A stretch of 64,000 nucleotides of DNA from Lithospermum erythrorhizon (GCA_019722365.1 JADFUC010000528.1:186001-250000); one strand, 5' to 3'. Counted from the stretch's first letter, positions 45,629-58,306 are shown. The notes: generated by a model from the letters alone, not told the origin. Translations and numbers: made by a program.

Positions 45629-46139
45629 TTAGGATTTAAGATCCCTAAATCCTTCCCGTAGTTTCAAACTATCAATAACAACGATATGAATTTAAAGTGT
45701 GAAAATAAATGACACAAATGATTTATACAGTTCACCTCTCTCAATGTGAGAGGCTAATCTTGTTGTCGCCGTTGCATCCACTAATAATAAATAAGAAGAT
45801 TGTTACAAGCCCTACCACTAAGTTATGTAAACTATGTTGAGTATTTTTATATACCGAAAATCTCAACCACAAGGCTACAAAAAAAACTATGTTCTTCAAT
45901 AATATTAAAGACCTAATATTCTTCTAGGATGATTATTCTCTATTCTAGTATTTGTGTGATAAATAAAACTCATACAAACATCCTATATTTATAGGCTAAA
46001 TAAATCCTACCAAAGCTAGACTTTTCTTGGGCTACAAGTCAGTCAAACCGTCTCAAAATTGCCTCAAGGTCCAATCAAGCCCTCAATCGGCTCCTTCAAG
46101 GGCCAATCCAGAGCCGAACAAGTTCTTAAAGGTTAAAAA
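45629..46139 (-). repeat. 3' LTR of element J
   Basis: Shares long blocks with 48079-48591: atttatacagttcacctctc, atgtgagaggctaa, ttctaggatgatta, ctattctagtatttgtgtga and tatttataggctaaataaat, in the same order. The low end is placed near 45629 where gag of H resumes. Confidence 0.82.
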
Positions 46140-47159
46140 ATAGCTTCCGCCAATTCATCTCCCCACTTGAAGATATTTTTAATCACCATCTTCAAGCACC
46201 ATCCACAGCAGCCTCTCTTAAGTCCATCATCCACGAACTCCCACCGGTTGATCCCAACTTTAGTACCTTCCATTTCGAACTCTCGAACAACATCCCCGAA
46301 TGACACCAACTTGACTAACGGGTTATATTCTAGAATAGTCATTACCATTACCCGTTGGACTTTTCCTCATTCCGTATTAATCACTCATATTTTGCCTCTT
46401 TGCCTTCGATCTTCAACTCAGCACCTTTGAAATCCTTAAGATCGACGGTAATCAATGAATTTCTTCTACCATCCCATTCCACGCCGACAACTCTCTTTTG
46501 ATCTAATTCATTGACCCTTGATGTTTGATCACACCTTCAATCAGCTTAGGGGCAACAATTAGAGGCTGAATACTCACTGTGAACTTTGAACACACCTCGC
46601 TTAACTGACAGGATTATGCAATACATAACCGGTTGTATCATTCCCTCGCAGTTCCTTCCAGACTCAACTCATCACAAATGAAGTATTACATTCTCACAAT
46701 TGGGGGTACCTTTTCTCGACCTTCAATGCAGCCTTCTTCATTTGCACAGCCATCAAAACTTCCCGAACCTCTCAAGACATCCGTAATGTGAATTTCACCA
46801 ACTTAAAATTCTATCTATTTTCATAGAGCCCCATGTCGAATCTCACCCGATTTTCTCTCTCCGTACTCAGATCCTCTATTCAACATTTTTGTCGCCTAAG
46901 TATAAAGTAATTCGACTTATTTGCTATAACCATTGCTCCCCGAACCACCTTCCGCCATCTCTCTTCGAAGTAAGTTCGATAACTATCAAAGATTCAAATG
47001 ACTCACCAAATTAGATTCTTCCCTAACTTAGGAACACACCTCACCTTTTGTCAATTTTAGAAAGAACCATCGTGACAACAAATTCACATCTCCCATACAT
47101 ACTACATCAAACGGTTCGCCATCGCCAAGATGAACAGCCCCATAATTATCAAAGAATAT

Positions 47160-48040
47160 AATTTTTCATTATATTCCTATCATGAGTGGTATGAAAAAGA
47201 AGCTCAGAATCTACTATCCAGAATCAATGTACATTCACGTATAAAAACCAAAGTGTCGAATAATCGGCCAACACAATATGAGCCCACCCGTTAGCTTTGG
47301 CTGCCTCTTCATATGACCCGCTCTCACACAACCCCAAAGACACAAGATCAAAATTACCTCTTCTTCTACTCGTGACATCTCTCCTGCTTCCAAACCTGCC
47401 TCCCATTCTTCCTCTTTCCTACACTTAATGCAGAACCCTTAACACCTTCACCTACATGAAGTTACTGACTCTCCTCGCATAAAGATACGCTCTACAACCA
47501 CCTCTGGAAGTTCAACCTTGTCGTACCTACATAATTACTAACAAAGCCACCCTTATTGGTCTCTTAACCATCGTGTAACGTAAGCCAACAAAATTAGGTC
47601 TTGCATCTCATCATCAACATTAACAGACACCGTTGACAGTTGATTGATAATGCTATTGGAACCGTTAAGGTATCTTGCTATGGGTGTGCTATATGACATT
47701 TTAAGGTGAAACAACTTTTTCATGAGAAGTACCTTATTGTTTGCAGAAGGTTTCTCATACAAGTTACACAAAGCCTTCATCAGCCCCTTTGTGGTGGTCT
47801 CATTGGCAACGTTAGCAACAACGTTTTTGGACAAGCATGGTCTGATCACACCCAAGACTTGCCTGTCTAACTCTTTCCATTCATCCTCATCCATCTTCTC
47901 TCAGTTTGTCCTTCGGCTGGTTTGTTCAATTTCTTTCCATATAATCCTCCATACACATTTTCCAATGTGGAAAATCAATTCCATCTAATCTCTCTACAAT
48001 GCGTGTCATAACCTCTTCACCTCCAAAGAATTGGTTCTAA
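47160..48040 (-). pseudogene. gag and protease start of element J (broken)
   Basis: On the minus strand DGIDFPHWKMCMEDYM (about 47970) leads, after a frameshift, into an open frame at 47894-47553 reading MDEDEWKELDRQVLGVIR, TKGLMKALCNLYEKPSAN and LFHLKMSYSTPIARYLN, the UBN2 gag domain. After 47400 a degraded zinc-knuckle/protease part is partly legible (ILDS near 47215 and HLGDGEPFDVV near 47120-47090). No further pol domain is recognised down to 46140. Confidence 0.8.
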
Positions 48041-48078
48041 ATTCTCAACCTAGCAATAACTCCGGCTTTGATACTAAT

Positions 48079-48591
48079 TTAGACTTAAGACCCATAAATC
48101 CCTTCCAGAGTTTTTAAGCAATCAATAAGAACGACGTAAATTTAAAGTGCAAAAATAAACAGACACAAACAATTTATACAGTTCACCTCTCAATGTGAGA
48201 GAGGCTAACTCGGCTGTTGTCGCGATCCACTAATAAACCAAAAGATTGTTACAAGTCATACCACTAGTTATAAACTATGTTGAGTATTTTCTTATATACT
48301 GAAAATCTCAACCACAAGCCTACCAAGAACAAAAACTATGTTCTTCAAGAATATTAAAGAGCTAATATTCTTCTAGGATGATTATTTCTCTATTCTAGTA
48401 TTTGTGTGATAAATAAACTCATGAAAACATCCTATATTTATAGGCTAAATAAATCCTACCAAAGTTAGAATTTCTTTTGGCTACAAGCCGTAAACCGCCT
48501 TCAAAATCCCCCATCTCACAGGTCCAATCGGCCCTCCAGAGCCGAGAAAGTTCCGGCAGAGTTTCTAATCGCCCGCAGCCGATAGCTCACA
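48079..48591 (-). repeat. 5' LTR of element J
   Basis: Starts TGTGAGCTATCGGCTGC on the minus strand at 48591 and ends beside the primer-binding site. About 510 bases. Confidence 0.82.
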
Positions 48592-49388
48592 AAAAAAATA
48601 GCTTCAACTTCAACATGTGAAATAATTCTGCCCAAGTAGAATATAAAACATTTTCCATGTGTAAGAGTCGCAGGTACATGAGTATGAATATTAGACACGA
48701 TCAAAGGAAAGTGTTGCTTTAGGTGGGTTCGTTGGTGTAGCCGGTGTGGGGACAGAAGGAGTAGTAGGAGTATTGTTTATTGGATTGGTTGCTTCAGTAG
48801 ACATGATAGCAAACAAAGAAAATTGTCTCGACAGTGGGAGTTTGGGAGAGGCGCCACTAGTAGAAAATGACTTTAGATAACACCCATAAAGTGATACATA
48901 AATGGTTTAAACTATCACTATAGCCCATAGGTAACACTTTTTGGGTGATACTTCTGCCCGTTTACTCTATACTCTTAAGTATTACTTTTGATCAATTCTG
49001 GTAACACTTTAATACGTGTTCTATAAAGTCATCTTATGTATCACTTTGTAGAAAAATTTTATAACACTTTTGAAGTGTTACAAAATTTGTTAAGTAACAC
49101 ATTTTTACTCTTAATAACACTTTCAGATATCTCCAAATTTTTAAGAACACTGCCAGAACACTATTTTACAATTAAGAATACTTTTAGATAGTTCAAATTT
49201 GTTTAAGTAACACTATTTTACTATTAGTATCACTTTTCGATATCTCTAAATTTCTTTAAGTAACACTATTCGATTATATATGTATCACTTTTTATTATTA
49301 GTAACATTTTTAAATATCTTTAAGAACACTTTCGATTATATATTTACTACCTTATGTAACACGTTGTTCATTATTAAGTAACACTTGC

Positions 49389-49456
<68 letters not shown>
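49389..49456 (+). repeat. (ATT)n microsatellite
   Basis: About 67 uninterrupted bases of the unit ATT, inside the CACTA element. Confidence 0.9.
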
Positions 49457-49460
<4 letters not shown>

Positions 49461-50692
49461 AAAACTAGAAGAAATATTTTATCATTTATGAATAAATAAT
49501 CTAGAAAATATATATTGATAAAAATTATAATTAACTTATTCAAATAATCCAATAAGATATAATTCATAGTATGTCAAAACACATTATTGAAAATTCAATA
49601 ATTGAAAAATAAGCAAAGTTGTTGTCTATTGCAAATATAAAAAATAGCTCCCATAATTGCTAAACTAAGCAAGTTGTATGTATCTTCAATTCTGTCTTCT
49701 ATCATCGATAATCACAGCAATAGCATGTTCTTTATTTTCTATATATCTTCATATACCATCCAACATTTGCAATCTCTAGCAGTTCAGTCTTTCAATTGCA
49801 GCCTCCACTACCACTACCATCATCATCTTCATCAACAATGTGATTAAATACTGTATACGCTGACATATAATAAAACATCACCATATGCACACAAAGATTT
49901 TCATAATGGGAACCTAATCTCTAGCAGTTCCAAGGTAACCATGTAAGAAAACAAGTACCTCATCTTGCACCAACAATGCTATGAGCAAGTAATTGCATAA
50001 GTATTCTATACAAGGTATCTCAAGGAAATCGGCCTTAATAATAATGGACTTTCACGAACGTATCGCACATATTACTACTATTTACCAAAAGAATAATGGT
50101 ACTCCGCCAGCTTCCGCAAACAAGTTCCATATTTTCATTATTTGGGTTATAATGATCTAAGTTTTCTCATAAGTGAGCATACCATCATATTGGTACCAAA
50201 CGACATCGAGGTCGTTGAGATCATATCGCATCATTAAGTGGAAATAATACTAAAGAATTAGATATTACTACTGTAATCGGATAACTCGGACACTATCGAT
50301 AATACCAAAGAATCTGATATCACTCGTAACTGCTACATACCTCGCACTAGATACCGACAACAATCGACAATCACAAGGCATACATACTCTAGAATAATTC
50401 AATCGATACAATTATGTTGCTCATGTAAGCATAAATTTAAAGCTTTTGCTATAAAATGTAAGAGATTTCGATACATAGAAGAAGAAATGTTAATAATTGA
50501 TCATTGATATATGTAAATATATACATTTGAATGACTAAACATATCAGTGCATCACATTGCAGCCATACACATACTATCATAATAAAATTCTATATCACAT
50601 TAATAGGGCACAAATGGGGCCTATAAGATTTCGTGATTGAAAAATGGTAACTACATACAATTTTCATTTGAATCTGGCAATTAAACATCAAC

Positions 50693-52694
50693 CTGGAGCG
50701 GTGCAATATCCAGTTTGCTTTTTCAGCCTTACTTCAATCAAAATTCAAAATAATCAATCAAAACTAAATAAAAATGGACAATTATTTTGAAATCTCACCT
50801 TGAAGCAACAGCTTCCTATACAATGCTGAAGATTCACCTCCATTTGACTCCATGCAATCACTCCCTAAAAATCAATAAATAAATAAAATATTATTAACAT
50901 TGAATAATAACGAATAATACTCCGTACATGTAGCAGTAATATACTACGTATTTTTGTTTTTGTATACTGAATAATAATGAATAATACATTATATAGTAGC
51001 AAAAAAATAATGATCTAAGCAACTGAACACAAATATGGGTAGCATTTTATCCACTACTAAGTAAATTTTTTAATGAAGTTCCTTAACAAGAGTGAAAAAT
51101 TTAGGTTACCATATAATATAGGTCAATAAATTTTACACTCTAACGAGTGATAACGACACTCCACTTTTAGTATAAAAGTAGATGAATAATAACAAATGAG
51201 TGGAGTGCCACAATAAAAAATAGTGTCAAAATCATTAGCCATAATATAACTGTGCTAAATGTATGACTCAAGATGACATGCCTTCGTCTTAATTTCTCGA
51301 TGATTGTTTCAAAGCTAATGTCAATTATAGAATTACTCAATGATAGATAATATAAGAAACCGGTACTGTCTGCTAATTAGAATCAAGAAGCTTGAGTTAC
51401 TCAGGTAAGAAAGAATGATCAATCAATGTCTGCTGTAAATGCATGTCACTAAGAGATGGAATAATCTTTGAAAATTTATGCACTACTCAGTAGTCCCCTG
51501 GTGATTGAATTTGATCAATCTTTTATCAGCAGGGAGCAAGAAAGAGCAGAAAATGTATTTAGTACCTTCCGCTGAAGCGATGCAAGTATATGATCTACTC
51601 GTTTGAGTTCCTTGAAATCAATGGTCTCCTTAGTAGCCTTTGGTTCAGAGGCTGCGCTCTCATTTTCTGCATCGACTGCATATAATAATTTAGGAATTAA
51701 CATATTTTACTGAAAAATTATAAAATAAGGCATTTGGCTAAACCATAGCCACAAATTCTAAAACTACAGAAACATAACATACTACAATGAAGTGTCAAAA
51801 GTTTCAATCTATCATTTCACTGTGACGTGAGACAAGCTGATATATTTCATGAGAAAGTAAGCATGAATTTCACATTTTGCACTATCAAGGTATTATACAT
51901 AAATAAATTTTTCTCAGTTTCTAAGACTATTCATTAGTTATTTGTGCACGCTTTAACTCAGGCAAAATTAATTCATTAATTTTATAATATATTTTTTATA
52001 GTACAAATAATGAATTAAAATTATGTAAGAGGAGAAAAAAAATGTGATTTTATATAATTCAAAATTATACTTGAAGAAAAATAATTTAATCTATTATATG
52101 TGATGTAAACTCTAATATATAAAAATTTGTTAACAATATAGGTGAGTAATTACCTGAAGATTTATATCGTAGCTATTATAAAAAGGAAAATCTTAATAAA
52201 AGAAATAATCATGTAGATTTGAATTTTAAAGTATTAATTAAATGATAAAAATAGAAAATCAAAATTTGGCTTCACTTTGGTGAACCGGCTAATCCACCCT
52301 CGCATTATATAGATGATACGGAACTTTGAGTATATTTTCTATTGAATATATAACATATACAAAACTATTTGAGCAACCATCTAAATACTTCAATCCTAAA
52401 AGATCTCTCCAGCTTTGATTTTCAACGCTCAAAATTAACAAAATTTACAGCCTTTAATTAGCTCTCAAATAACTTCCACTTCTTAATCAAAATTATCACC
52501 TTAATAATAAAGTATGCTAAAAAACTATCTTTTGATATTTTTAATAGCAAAATATTATATAACATTATAAAAATATTCCAGCAACTATCAAAATCCAAAA
52601 ATAGAAAATCTTTTCGGACTTAAAAAATCTAGTTAATAAAAAAAATATACAGAAGGAGAAAATTACCTGGTTCGCTAAGAAGACGTTGAGTTTC
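50693..52694 (-). pseudogene. Exon-like segments in the CACTA element, possible captured gene
   Basis: Four minus-strand segments have plant splice borders: 52694-52667, 51675-51566, 50864-50799 and 50727-50693. The first two join in phase and read ETQRLLSEPVDAENESAASE then PKATKETIDFKELKRVDHIL and ASLQRK. The third has a typical donor (gtgag) and, in one of its frames, SDCMESNGGESSALYRKLLL; in strict phase it reads another frame. The fourth can read AEKANWILHRS. Further up (53100-53350) the minus strand has a Ser/Pro-rich stretch that resembles a plastid transit peptide. I do not recognise the protein. It may be a captured host gene piece or an accessory gene of the element. Confidence 0.4.
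51934..52313 (-). mobile_element. Small Helitron, copy 3, inside the CACTA element
   Basis: On the minus strand it begins TCTATATAATGCGAGGGTGG after an A (52313) and ends CTAA before a T (51934), 380 bases. Start and end texts match the copies at 36213 and 36659 (ggattagccggtt / gaagccaaattt; gtgcacaaataacta). The 3' hairpin has decayed. Confidence 0.65.
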
Positions 52695-54046
52695 CTATTG
52701 GTTCAAGCACAAAAATAAATTAAAAACAGAAATATTATCAGAAATTAAAATCAAATAAATTAATCAATAAGTAATTAATTGAGAACAAATCACAAATAGC
52801 CTAACATCAGCCAAAAATAAAATAATATAACTAAATGAATTAATTAATTGAGTAATAAATTAAAAGCAGTCAATTATCAGAAATTAACAACAAATAAATT
52901 AATCAAATAAATTAATCAATTGAACAAATAAATTAATCAAATCCTAATTAAAATAACAATCAAAATCTTAAATTGAAATAATTGAACAAAATTGAAACAA
53001 TCAAACCAAATTGAAACCAATTGAAATATTAATTAAAATTCCAAATTGAAACATTTTAAATATCTAATGAACAAAATAATTGAATACTAATCAAACTCTC
53101 ATCAAAGAAACTGAAGAACGCCATTCTAACTTCTAATCTTCATGTTTTTTTACTACTTTTGGGCCTTTTCAAACAAACTGGAAGTTGTAAGATAGGAGAA
53201 CTTTGTAGGGAGAGAGAGGCGGAGGGGGAGGTGGAGAGAGTGAAGGATGACTTCGCCGGAGATTTCTTTTGAGGTGCGGCGGAGGGGGGAGCTGCAGAGG
53301 AGGAGGAGGGGAGTGTTAATGGTTTATTGCTTTTTGGGGGTCAGTTTAATGGTTATTGGTGGGGGAGGGGAGGGTCATCGCTTTTGAATATTTAACTCAT
53401 GGCTCGGTTCTTACATTTGAAATTCAAACCGAACATCGACCGAACTATTTCGGCGCGAATATCCTCAATCAGATCGAAGCCAGCCTCGGCCTCAACTTCT
53501 AGGTGTGGCCTCGCCGCGTGTTAGTGGGGACCGTGAGAGAGCTTGATGGCCCAGGAGCCGACTAAGAGGGCGTTTACCAAAGACAGCCTAAATAGTTGGC
53601 TTGCTTTAATGAATGACTATTTTACCCTCCCTATTTGTCGGTGTAATAGTTGATCAAGTTTCATTAGGGGTAAAATTGTCATTTAGCTAAAAATATATTA
53701 TTTGGGCGGTGTCTGTATAGTGTCGCTACATGCTTGGGGGCCTTAATATTTTATAACACTTTGCCTTGATACACTTCTATTTTGGATATTTATTTTTCTC
53801 ATACACTTCTATTTAATATTTATTTTTAAATTTTGGCATGCTACTTAACCAATCATCTTTTAACATTATTTCCTACTAACCCCTAATTCAAAATGGTGTT
53901 GTTCAACAAATTAATTGAGTTGTTATTCGTGACACCGAAATTCAAGAAAAAGGATAGTAAATTATATTTTAACCCCATAGTTGGGTAAATTTGTAGACAT
54001 TTGAGCTCAAGGGTAACCGTCAATTTTCGATTATAATGTTAATGTA

Positions 54047-54047
54047 A

Positions 54048-54104
<57 letters not shown>
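54047..54104 (+). repeat. (TA)n microsatellite
   Basis: About 58 bases of TA, at the border of a candidate SINE inside the CACTA element. Confidence 0.92.
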
Positions 54105-54108
<4 letters not shown>

Positions 54109-54235
54109 TGTTGGGGTAGGGGGAATTCGAAAAATAATGTTGCTAGAGGGGGGGCTTGAACCCACGTCAATTTTTTGCAAATGGAAGGACTTTGCTATCT
54201 GAACAAGCTATTTACTTGTAAGATATCGCATTATA
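54105..54235 (-). mobile_element. Candidate SINE
   Basis: On the minus strand a tRNA-like A-box region (tagcttgttcagatagc) lies about 45 bases before a consensus B-box (gggttcaagcccc), and the text ends against a TA repeat that could be its tail. No target duplication was found, so it may instead be a degraded tRNA-like piece. Confidence 0.4.
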
Positions 54236-54729
54236 TAAATTAATCATTAACAATTTTTTAATTTGTTACTGAAGTGATACCTAAGGTAAATTGAATTTTA
54301 ATATATATATTTTTATGTTTATATATTTTAATGTTACTATAATAATATTGTAACTCAAAAAAGTGATAACTTAATATTGCTATTGCTTTTCTAAGTGTTA
54401 CATTAAGTGTTACATAAATTATGTAACACATAAAAAGTGTTACCTTAAAATGTTACCTATTATGTAAGTGTTACATTGAGTGATACATAAACTATGTAAC
54501 ACAAAAAAGTGATACCTTAAAATGTTACCTATTTTTAAAGTGTTACATGAGTGATACCTAAAGTATGTAACAAAAAGTCGATACCTTAAAAATATTACTC
54601 ATTTTAAACTGCTATACTTGGTTACATAATAAAAAAGTTGTTCCATATTGTTACCTACGCACTCGGCCAATTTTCAATTTATTAAAGTGTTATGCGAGGT
54701 GTTATTCAAAGCCATTTTTTCTACTAGTG

Positions 54730-56602
54730 CGAGGGAAGATTAGGGAAAAATGTAATCCACGCCATATATTTTGGTATATTTAATGTGACGACCTTCTTCA
54801 ATATTATTTTATATTTATCTTCATTTATAATATTAATATCTTTCTACCTTTCTTATACAAAAAATTTGTGATTCTGCCACTATTCCAAAATGCCAGCCAG
54901 TGTCCTCAAGTTGTTTGTTAGTGAGTTCAAAGCCAGGGGTGATGTTGTCAGTGAGTTCATAGCCAGGATATATAGGAGGTATCAATCAATTTGTTGGTTA
55001 TTTTTTGCAATGAGGTCATTTGTGTTAAAGATTAATTTTCTAAGAAATGTTTCAATTTTTTTGGGGAATGGAAGCTTCCACAACCGCTTGAAAGTTAAAG
55101 GTAGGATATGATCAAAGAATAATGTTTACTTTCTTTGTTGATATTTCTATCAATAATGTTGGAATAGACATTATTGGTCTTATTAGAAACCAGTTCGTGT
55201 TAAGTAAACAATGTCTGGACCACAAAGATTTGCAATTTGAGTATGACATATAAAACATTTTGGGAGCCAGAACAATATCGCAGGAATTCGAATGTTTATA
55301 TAATAATTGGATTATTTGATATCATACTTATAAATAAAAATATAAAAATTTAGAGGAAGCGAAAAAAATAATTTAAAAAAAATAATTATAACTTTTAGAA
55401 AAATGCTTAATAAAATTAGTGGGATAGATGGATGGTTTGCTAAGGGGTTGTAGAAGAGAGAAACATTTATGACGTCTTTTTTCAATCTAAAAAATCAAGG
55501 TCATCAGAATTCCCAGGAAATTGATAGGAATATCAATGGTTCTTCTTCGAGACCCTTGAGGCTGCCTATGACCTCGGTTTCATCAAACTTTTTGCTGGCT
55601 TCCTAATGACTCATTCGAGCGGATCGGGTCCCCGATATCCTTGTTCTCGTCCAGCTTCTTTTTCGCTTGACCCTGTGGAGTCTTGATGCGAAAGTGATCC
55701 CTAGACGCTGGGGGGTACCGCCCCCACCAATAGAATCCTTTGGCCGAGACGGGTTGCTACTTGTTCCATCACTTGATTTGTAATGACTCTCATTTAACCT
55801 TCGACTGACATCCCAGGTCAGGGTGCTCTTAATTACCTAATCGTCGACGTTATGCACTACGCCAGCAAGTTGGCCTGGGTTTTCGACGGGGTTATAATAA
55901 AGAGTATGAAAGTTATAGTTATCCACACTTAAACGAGACAAGGCCGAGATTTACAGTGAATTGCCAAAGCCGAGCCTCGACAAGCATGTTGGCCCCATCT
56001 TAGAAGCTTGATGCGATCCAACTTATCGAGCAAAAGTTTCTTCAAATTTTGATCATTATTCATAACGAGTTTTCCTCAACTGTGTTATATTAACCCTAAG
56101 TCATGGTTATATCAAATATGAAACTGAAATTGAAAATCAAGTCAATTAGCTAGCCCACTTATTAAGTGAATTTTACTCACACTCTTTTTCTATGTAGGAC
56201 AAAGGCAAATTCTCAAATTTTCATTTTCATTTCTCATTCCAATCTTTGCACAACTCTTTGACATACAAAAGGTTGCCTAATTTTGGATTCAAAACTATAT
56301 CCAACAAGCGACGATTCGAAATCATTATTGTTAATACCATCGAGATCTTCGCGCTCACTAAACCACCTGTCCTAATGATTGCATCCCAACATTGTTTCAT
56401 GGGCATTCTTTCGTCAACTACGCAATCATAATTTATGATGTAACTCAACAATACTTTGTTTGCCCAGATTGTATGTAGTTAAATGTAACATGTATGCTAC
56501 TAAGTACTAAGCAATGCCATATTCATTGTATTGTTGAGTTATATTACCTCCATCAGTCGAATGATTATTCAACTAATCATTAAAAAAAAAACCAATTGAC
56601 TC
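54730..56602. other. Leader of element H, then repeat-like intergenic DNA
   Basis: 54730-54880 continues the leader of H. After that no gene is supported. 55500-56030 is GC-richer, with tcgagaccc-type words and text such as ctggggggtaccgccccc, in the style of long-LTR retrotransposon leaders. The minus-strand frame at 56227-56451 (74 codons, with PMKQCWDAIIRTGG and LNPKLGNLLYVKELCKDWNE) looks protein-like but I cannot place it; it has no clear promoter or splice partner. Confidence 0.35.
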
Positions 56603-58306
56603 TGTAGACACTAAAAATTTATTAAAAATTAATTAAAATAATTAATACGACTTAATCAAAATTAATTAAATCATGTTACTACGTAAATTCCACGTGGCTG
56701 TATTGGTCATTACCCGAACCCTAATTTAATGTAAAACCTCATTCGAAGCTAAGGGTTTCCTTTAGAAAATTGAAATTTCCAACGAACGCTCATTAAATTT
56801 AAGGCCGGCGCTAAAATACGTAATTTTATTACAAAAATACCTAAGTTCCAAGGTTCAAATGAAATACACTCCAAAGGTTACGGGTTCAAACGAAGTCTCC
56901 AAAAGGTCCGCGGTAAACATGAAATGGTCAATTTAAAGATCCTAACCTTCATTTTGTATCAAAATCATATTCTTTCTTGAGGCAAGTAAATCAAAAACCT
57001 GATTGGCTCGATATCATTAAAAATTCAAATCTCTGCGCATCAGTAATCCACCGGGAATTAAAACCAACCTATCAAAAGCGAGTATTTCGAAGCCTGTAAG
57101 CTCATATAAACTCTATGCTTTCAAAATTCACAACATCGTAAATCATTCAAAATAAAAAAATATTTGAAATACAGAGAACGACATTTGGAATTCTCCTCGT
57201 TAATCTTTATAAACCAACAAATAAACACCACAGGTTGAACACTGTAGTCCCCTAAAATAGGAGCCTAAAGGGAATTATCGCGACAAACGCAATAATTGCC
57301 TGCTTAAGCAAAAATCTAACGAATCACATGTATTTCTAAAGAACTCTTCTAATATGGGTGAATGTCGCAAATAGCCCCGATTATTCACAGTTCCTTTGCA
57401 CCTAACACTAAAAATCTCATGCCTGATTCCATCAAGCTTCGATATGTGAATATACTTCAAACATTCAAATCATAGCGGGATTCCTAGGCAGAAACACGCC
57501 TACTATGCCCTCGTCTGACGGATCAAGATTATCAATGAAGGCCGGAACGATCCACCTTCATACCGACCATTACTACAATAAGTCAAGTAAGGCCAATAGA
57601 AGATAAACAAGCGAATATAAATTTTCTAAGTTTAAAAATCAAGTCCTCATTACCATAAAGAATACCAAGCATAAATGTAAAGGACGCTACTCAAAGTCAA
57701 TAAAACCAAATGAGCCAAATCTAATAATCCACTAAAGACAGGCAAGAGCCCCCTGTTTACAAAGTCCTGGCACAGAAAGTGTACTATACAACTACCAGCC
57801 TCCCACCGGATCATATCCCCAAATCCTAGTACAAAAAGTGAAGTCACACCCACAGATTTAAACTCCAATCCTATTAATCGCAAAGACGCTGCATTACAAG
57901 TCCATCAAGCCTCGATAGTAGACCGGAGATCGCTCCAAGCATCAAAGACGTTTCATCATACCATTACTTATAATATGCCGAAGGCTTCCTCGGACTTGAC
58001 TCATAATCCAAGTCTGCATCAGCCAAATTCAATAAGACTGTGACATTATATCCAGCCTGCATAGAGTCTATATCCAAATCAAATCGTTTCAAGCTGCTCA
58101 AATCAACCGAGTCATATCACACTGTGGGTCAAGCAAATGTGACATCTCACAAATCCGTCAATTATAGTGGATCCATGTTTGACAATGATCCTCTTGATCT
58201 GATATAAACCAGATACCGATAGAATTTCTTTTCCCATAGCTGGCTTTTATCTTTGTACCCCTTTTTAAATAAATAATAATAAAATTCTTCTTTGAATTTT
58301 ATACCA
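56603..58306 (+). repeat. 5' LTR of the SIRE-type element (family E)
   Basis: Starts TGTAGACACTAAAAATTTAT and ends ttttatacca. The first 70 and last 60 bases align with the solo LTR at 16776-18863. A TATA-like site (catataaactctat, about 57100) lies about 500 bases in. Open frames inside it (57275-57460, 57650-57883) are not genes. Confidence 0.68.

Larger units (their letters stand above)
45629..48591 (-). mobile_element. copia element J, pol-deleted, inserted in gag of element H
   Basis: LTRs at 48079-48591 (5') and 45629-46139 (3'), in direct orientation. A primer-binding site (TAGTATCAAAGCCGGA) follows the 5' LTR at 48076-48061. Gag is read at 47553-48000. Only about 2 kb of interior remains and no RT or integrase was recognised, so the element is an internally deleted copy. 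The LTR text right end (TGTGAGCTATCGG) is joined directly to gag of H. Confidence 0.82.
45321..48804 (-). pseudogene. gag of copia element H, split by element J
   Basis: On the minus strand an ATG at 48804 begins MSTEATNPINNTPTTPS, a typical N-terminus of copia gag, followed after a stop by SNIHTHVPATLTHG and the frame with WAELFHMLK up to 48592. The text resumes at 45628 with RVHIKDYRYIIP and continues to VYDTISLDLLHIII, AMAAWNRLHDSFQDNE and LEQEFSSTADD at 45340. The two parts join into one gag domain (UBN2-type), proving that J inserted in it. Stops and frameshifts show decay. Confidence 0.82.
48855..54729. mobile_element. CACTA (En/Spm-type) DNA transposon, about 5.9 kb
   Basis: Ends are CACTAGTAGAAAA on the left (48855) and its reverse complement (ttttttctactagtg) on the right. 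Behind each end are subterminal arrays of the word gtaacactttt or its variants (48890-49400 and 54390-54720, opposite orientations). The flanks cgc (48852-48854) and cga (54730-54732) resemble a three-base target duplication with one change. No transposase (TNP2) domain is recognised, so this looks non-autonomous. Inside are exon-like segments, a small Helitron, a trinucleotide repeat and a TA repeat. Confidence 0.85.
48805..54880 (-). mobile_element. Leader of copia element H, split by a CACTA element
   Basis: Between the H gag start (48804) and 48854, and again from 54730 upwards, the minus strand reads a continuous untranslated leader (…ttccctaatcttccctcgc | gcgcctctcccaaactccc…). A candidate primer-binding stretch lies near 54880 (agtggcagaatcac on the minus strand), so the 5' LTR of H should lie beyond it; I could not delimit it. 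Confidence 0.4.

Noticed and set aside
51070..51240. Possible hairpin MITE (gacactccactt ... gagtggagtgcc)
   Set aside because: The inverted words are short and I could not find borders or a target duplication.
55690..55740. GC-rich ctggggggtaccgccccc as a functional hairpin or organellar insert
   Set aside because: The short palindrome is isolated, and the surroundings read as retrotransposon leader, not organellar DNA.
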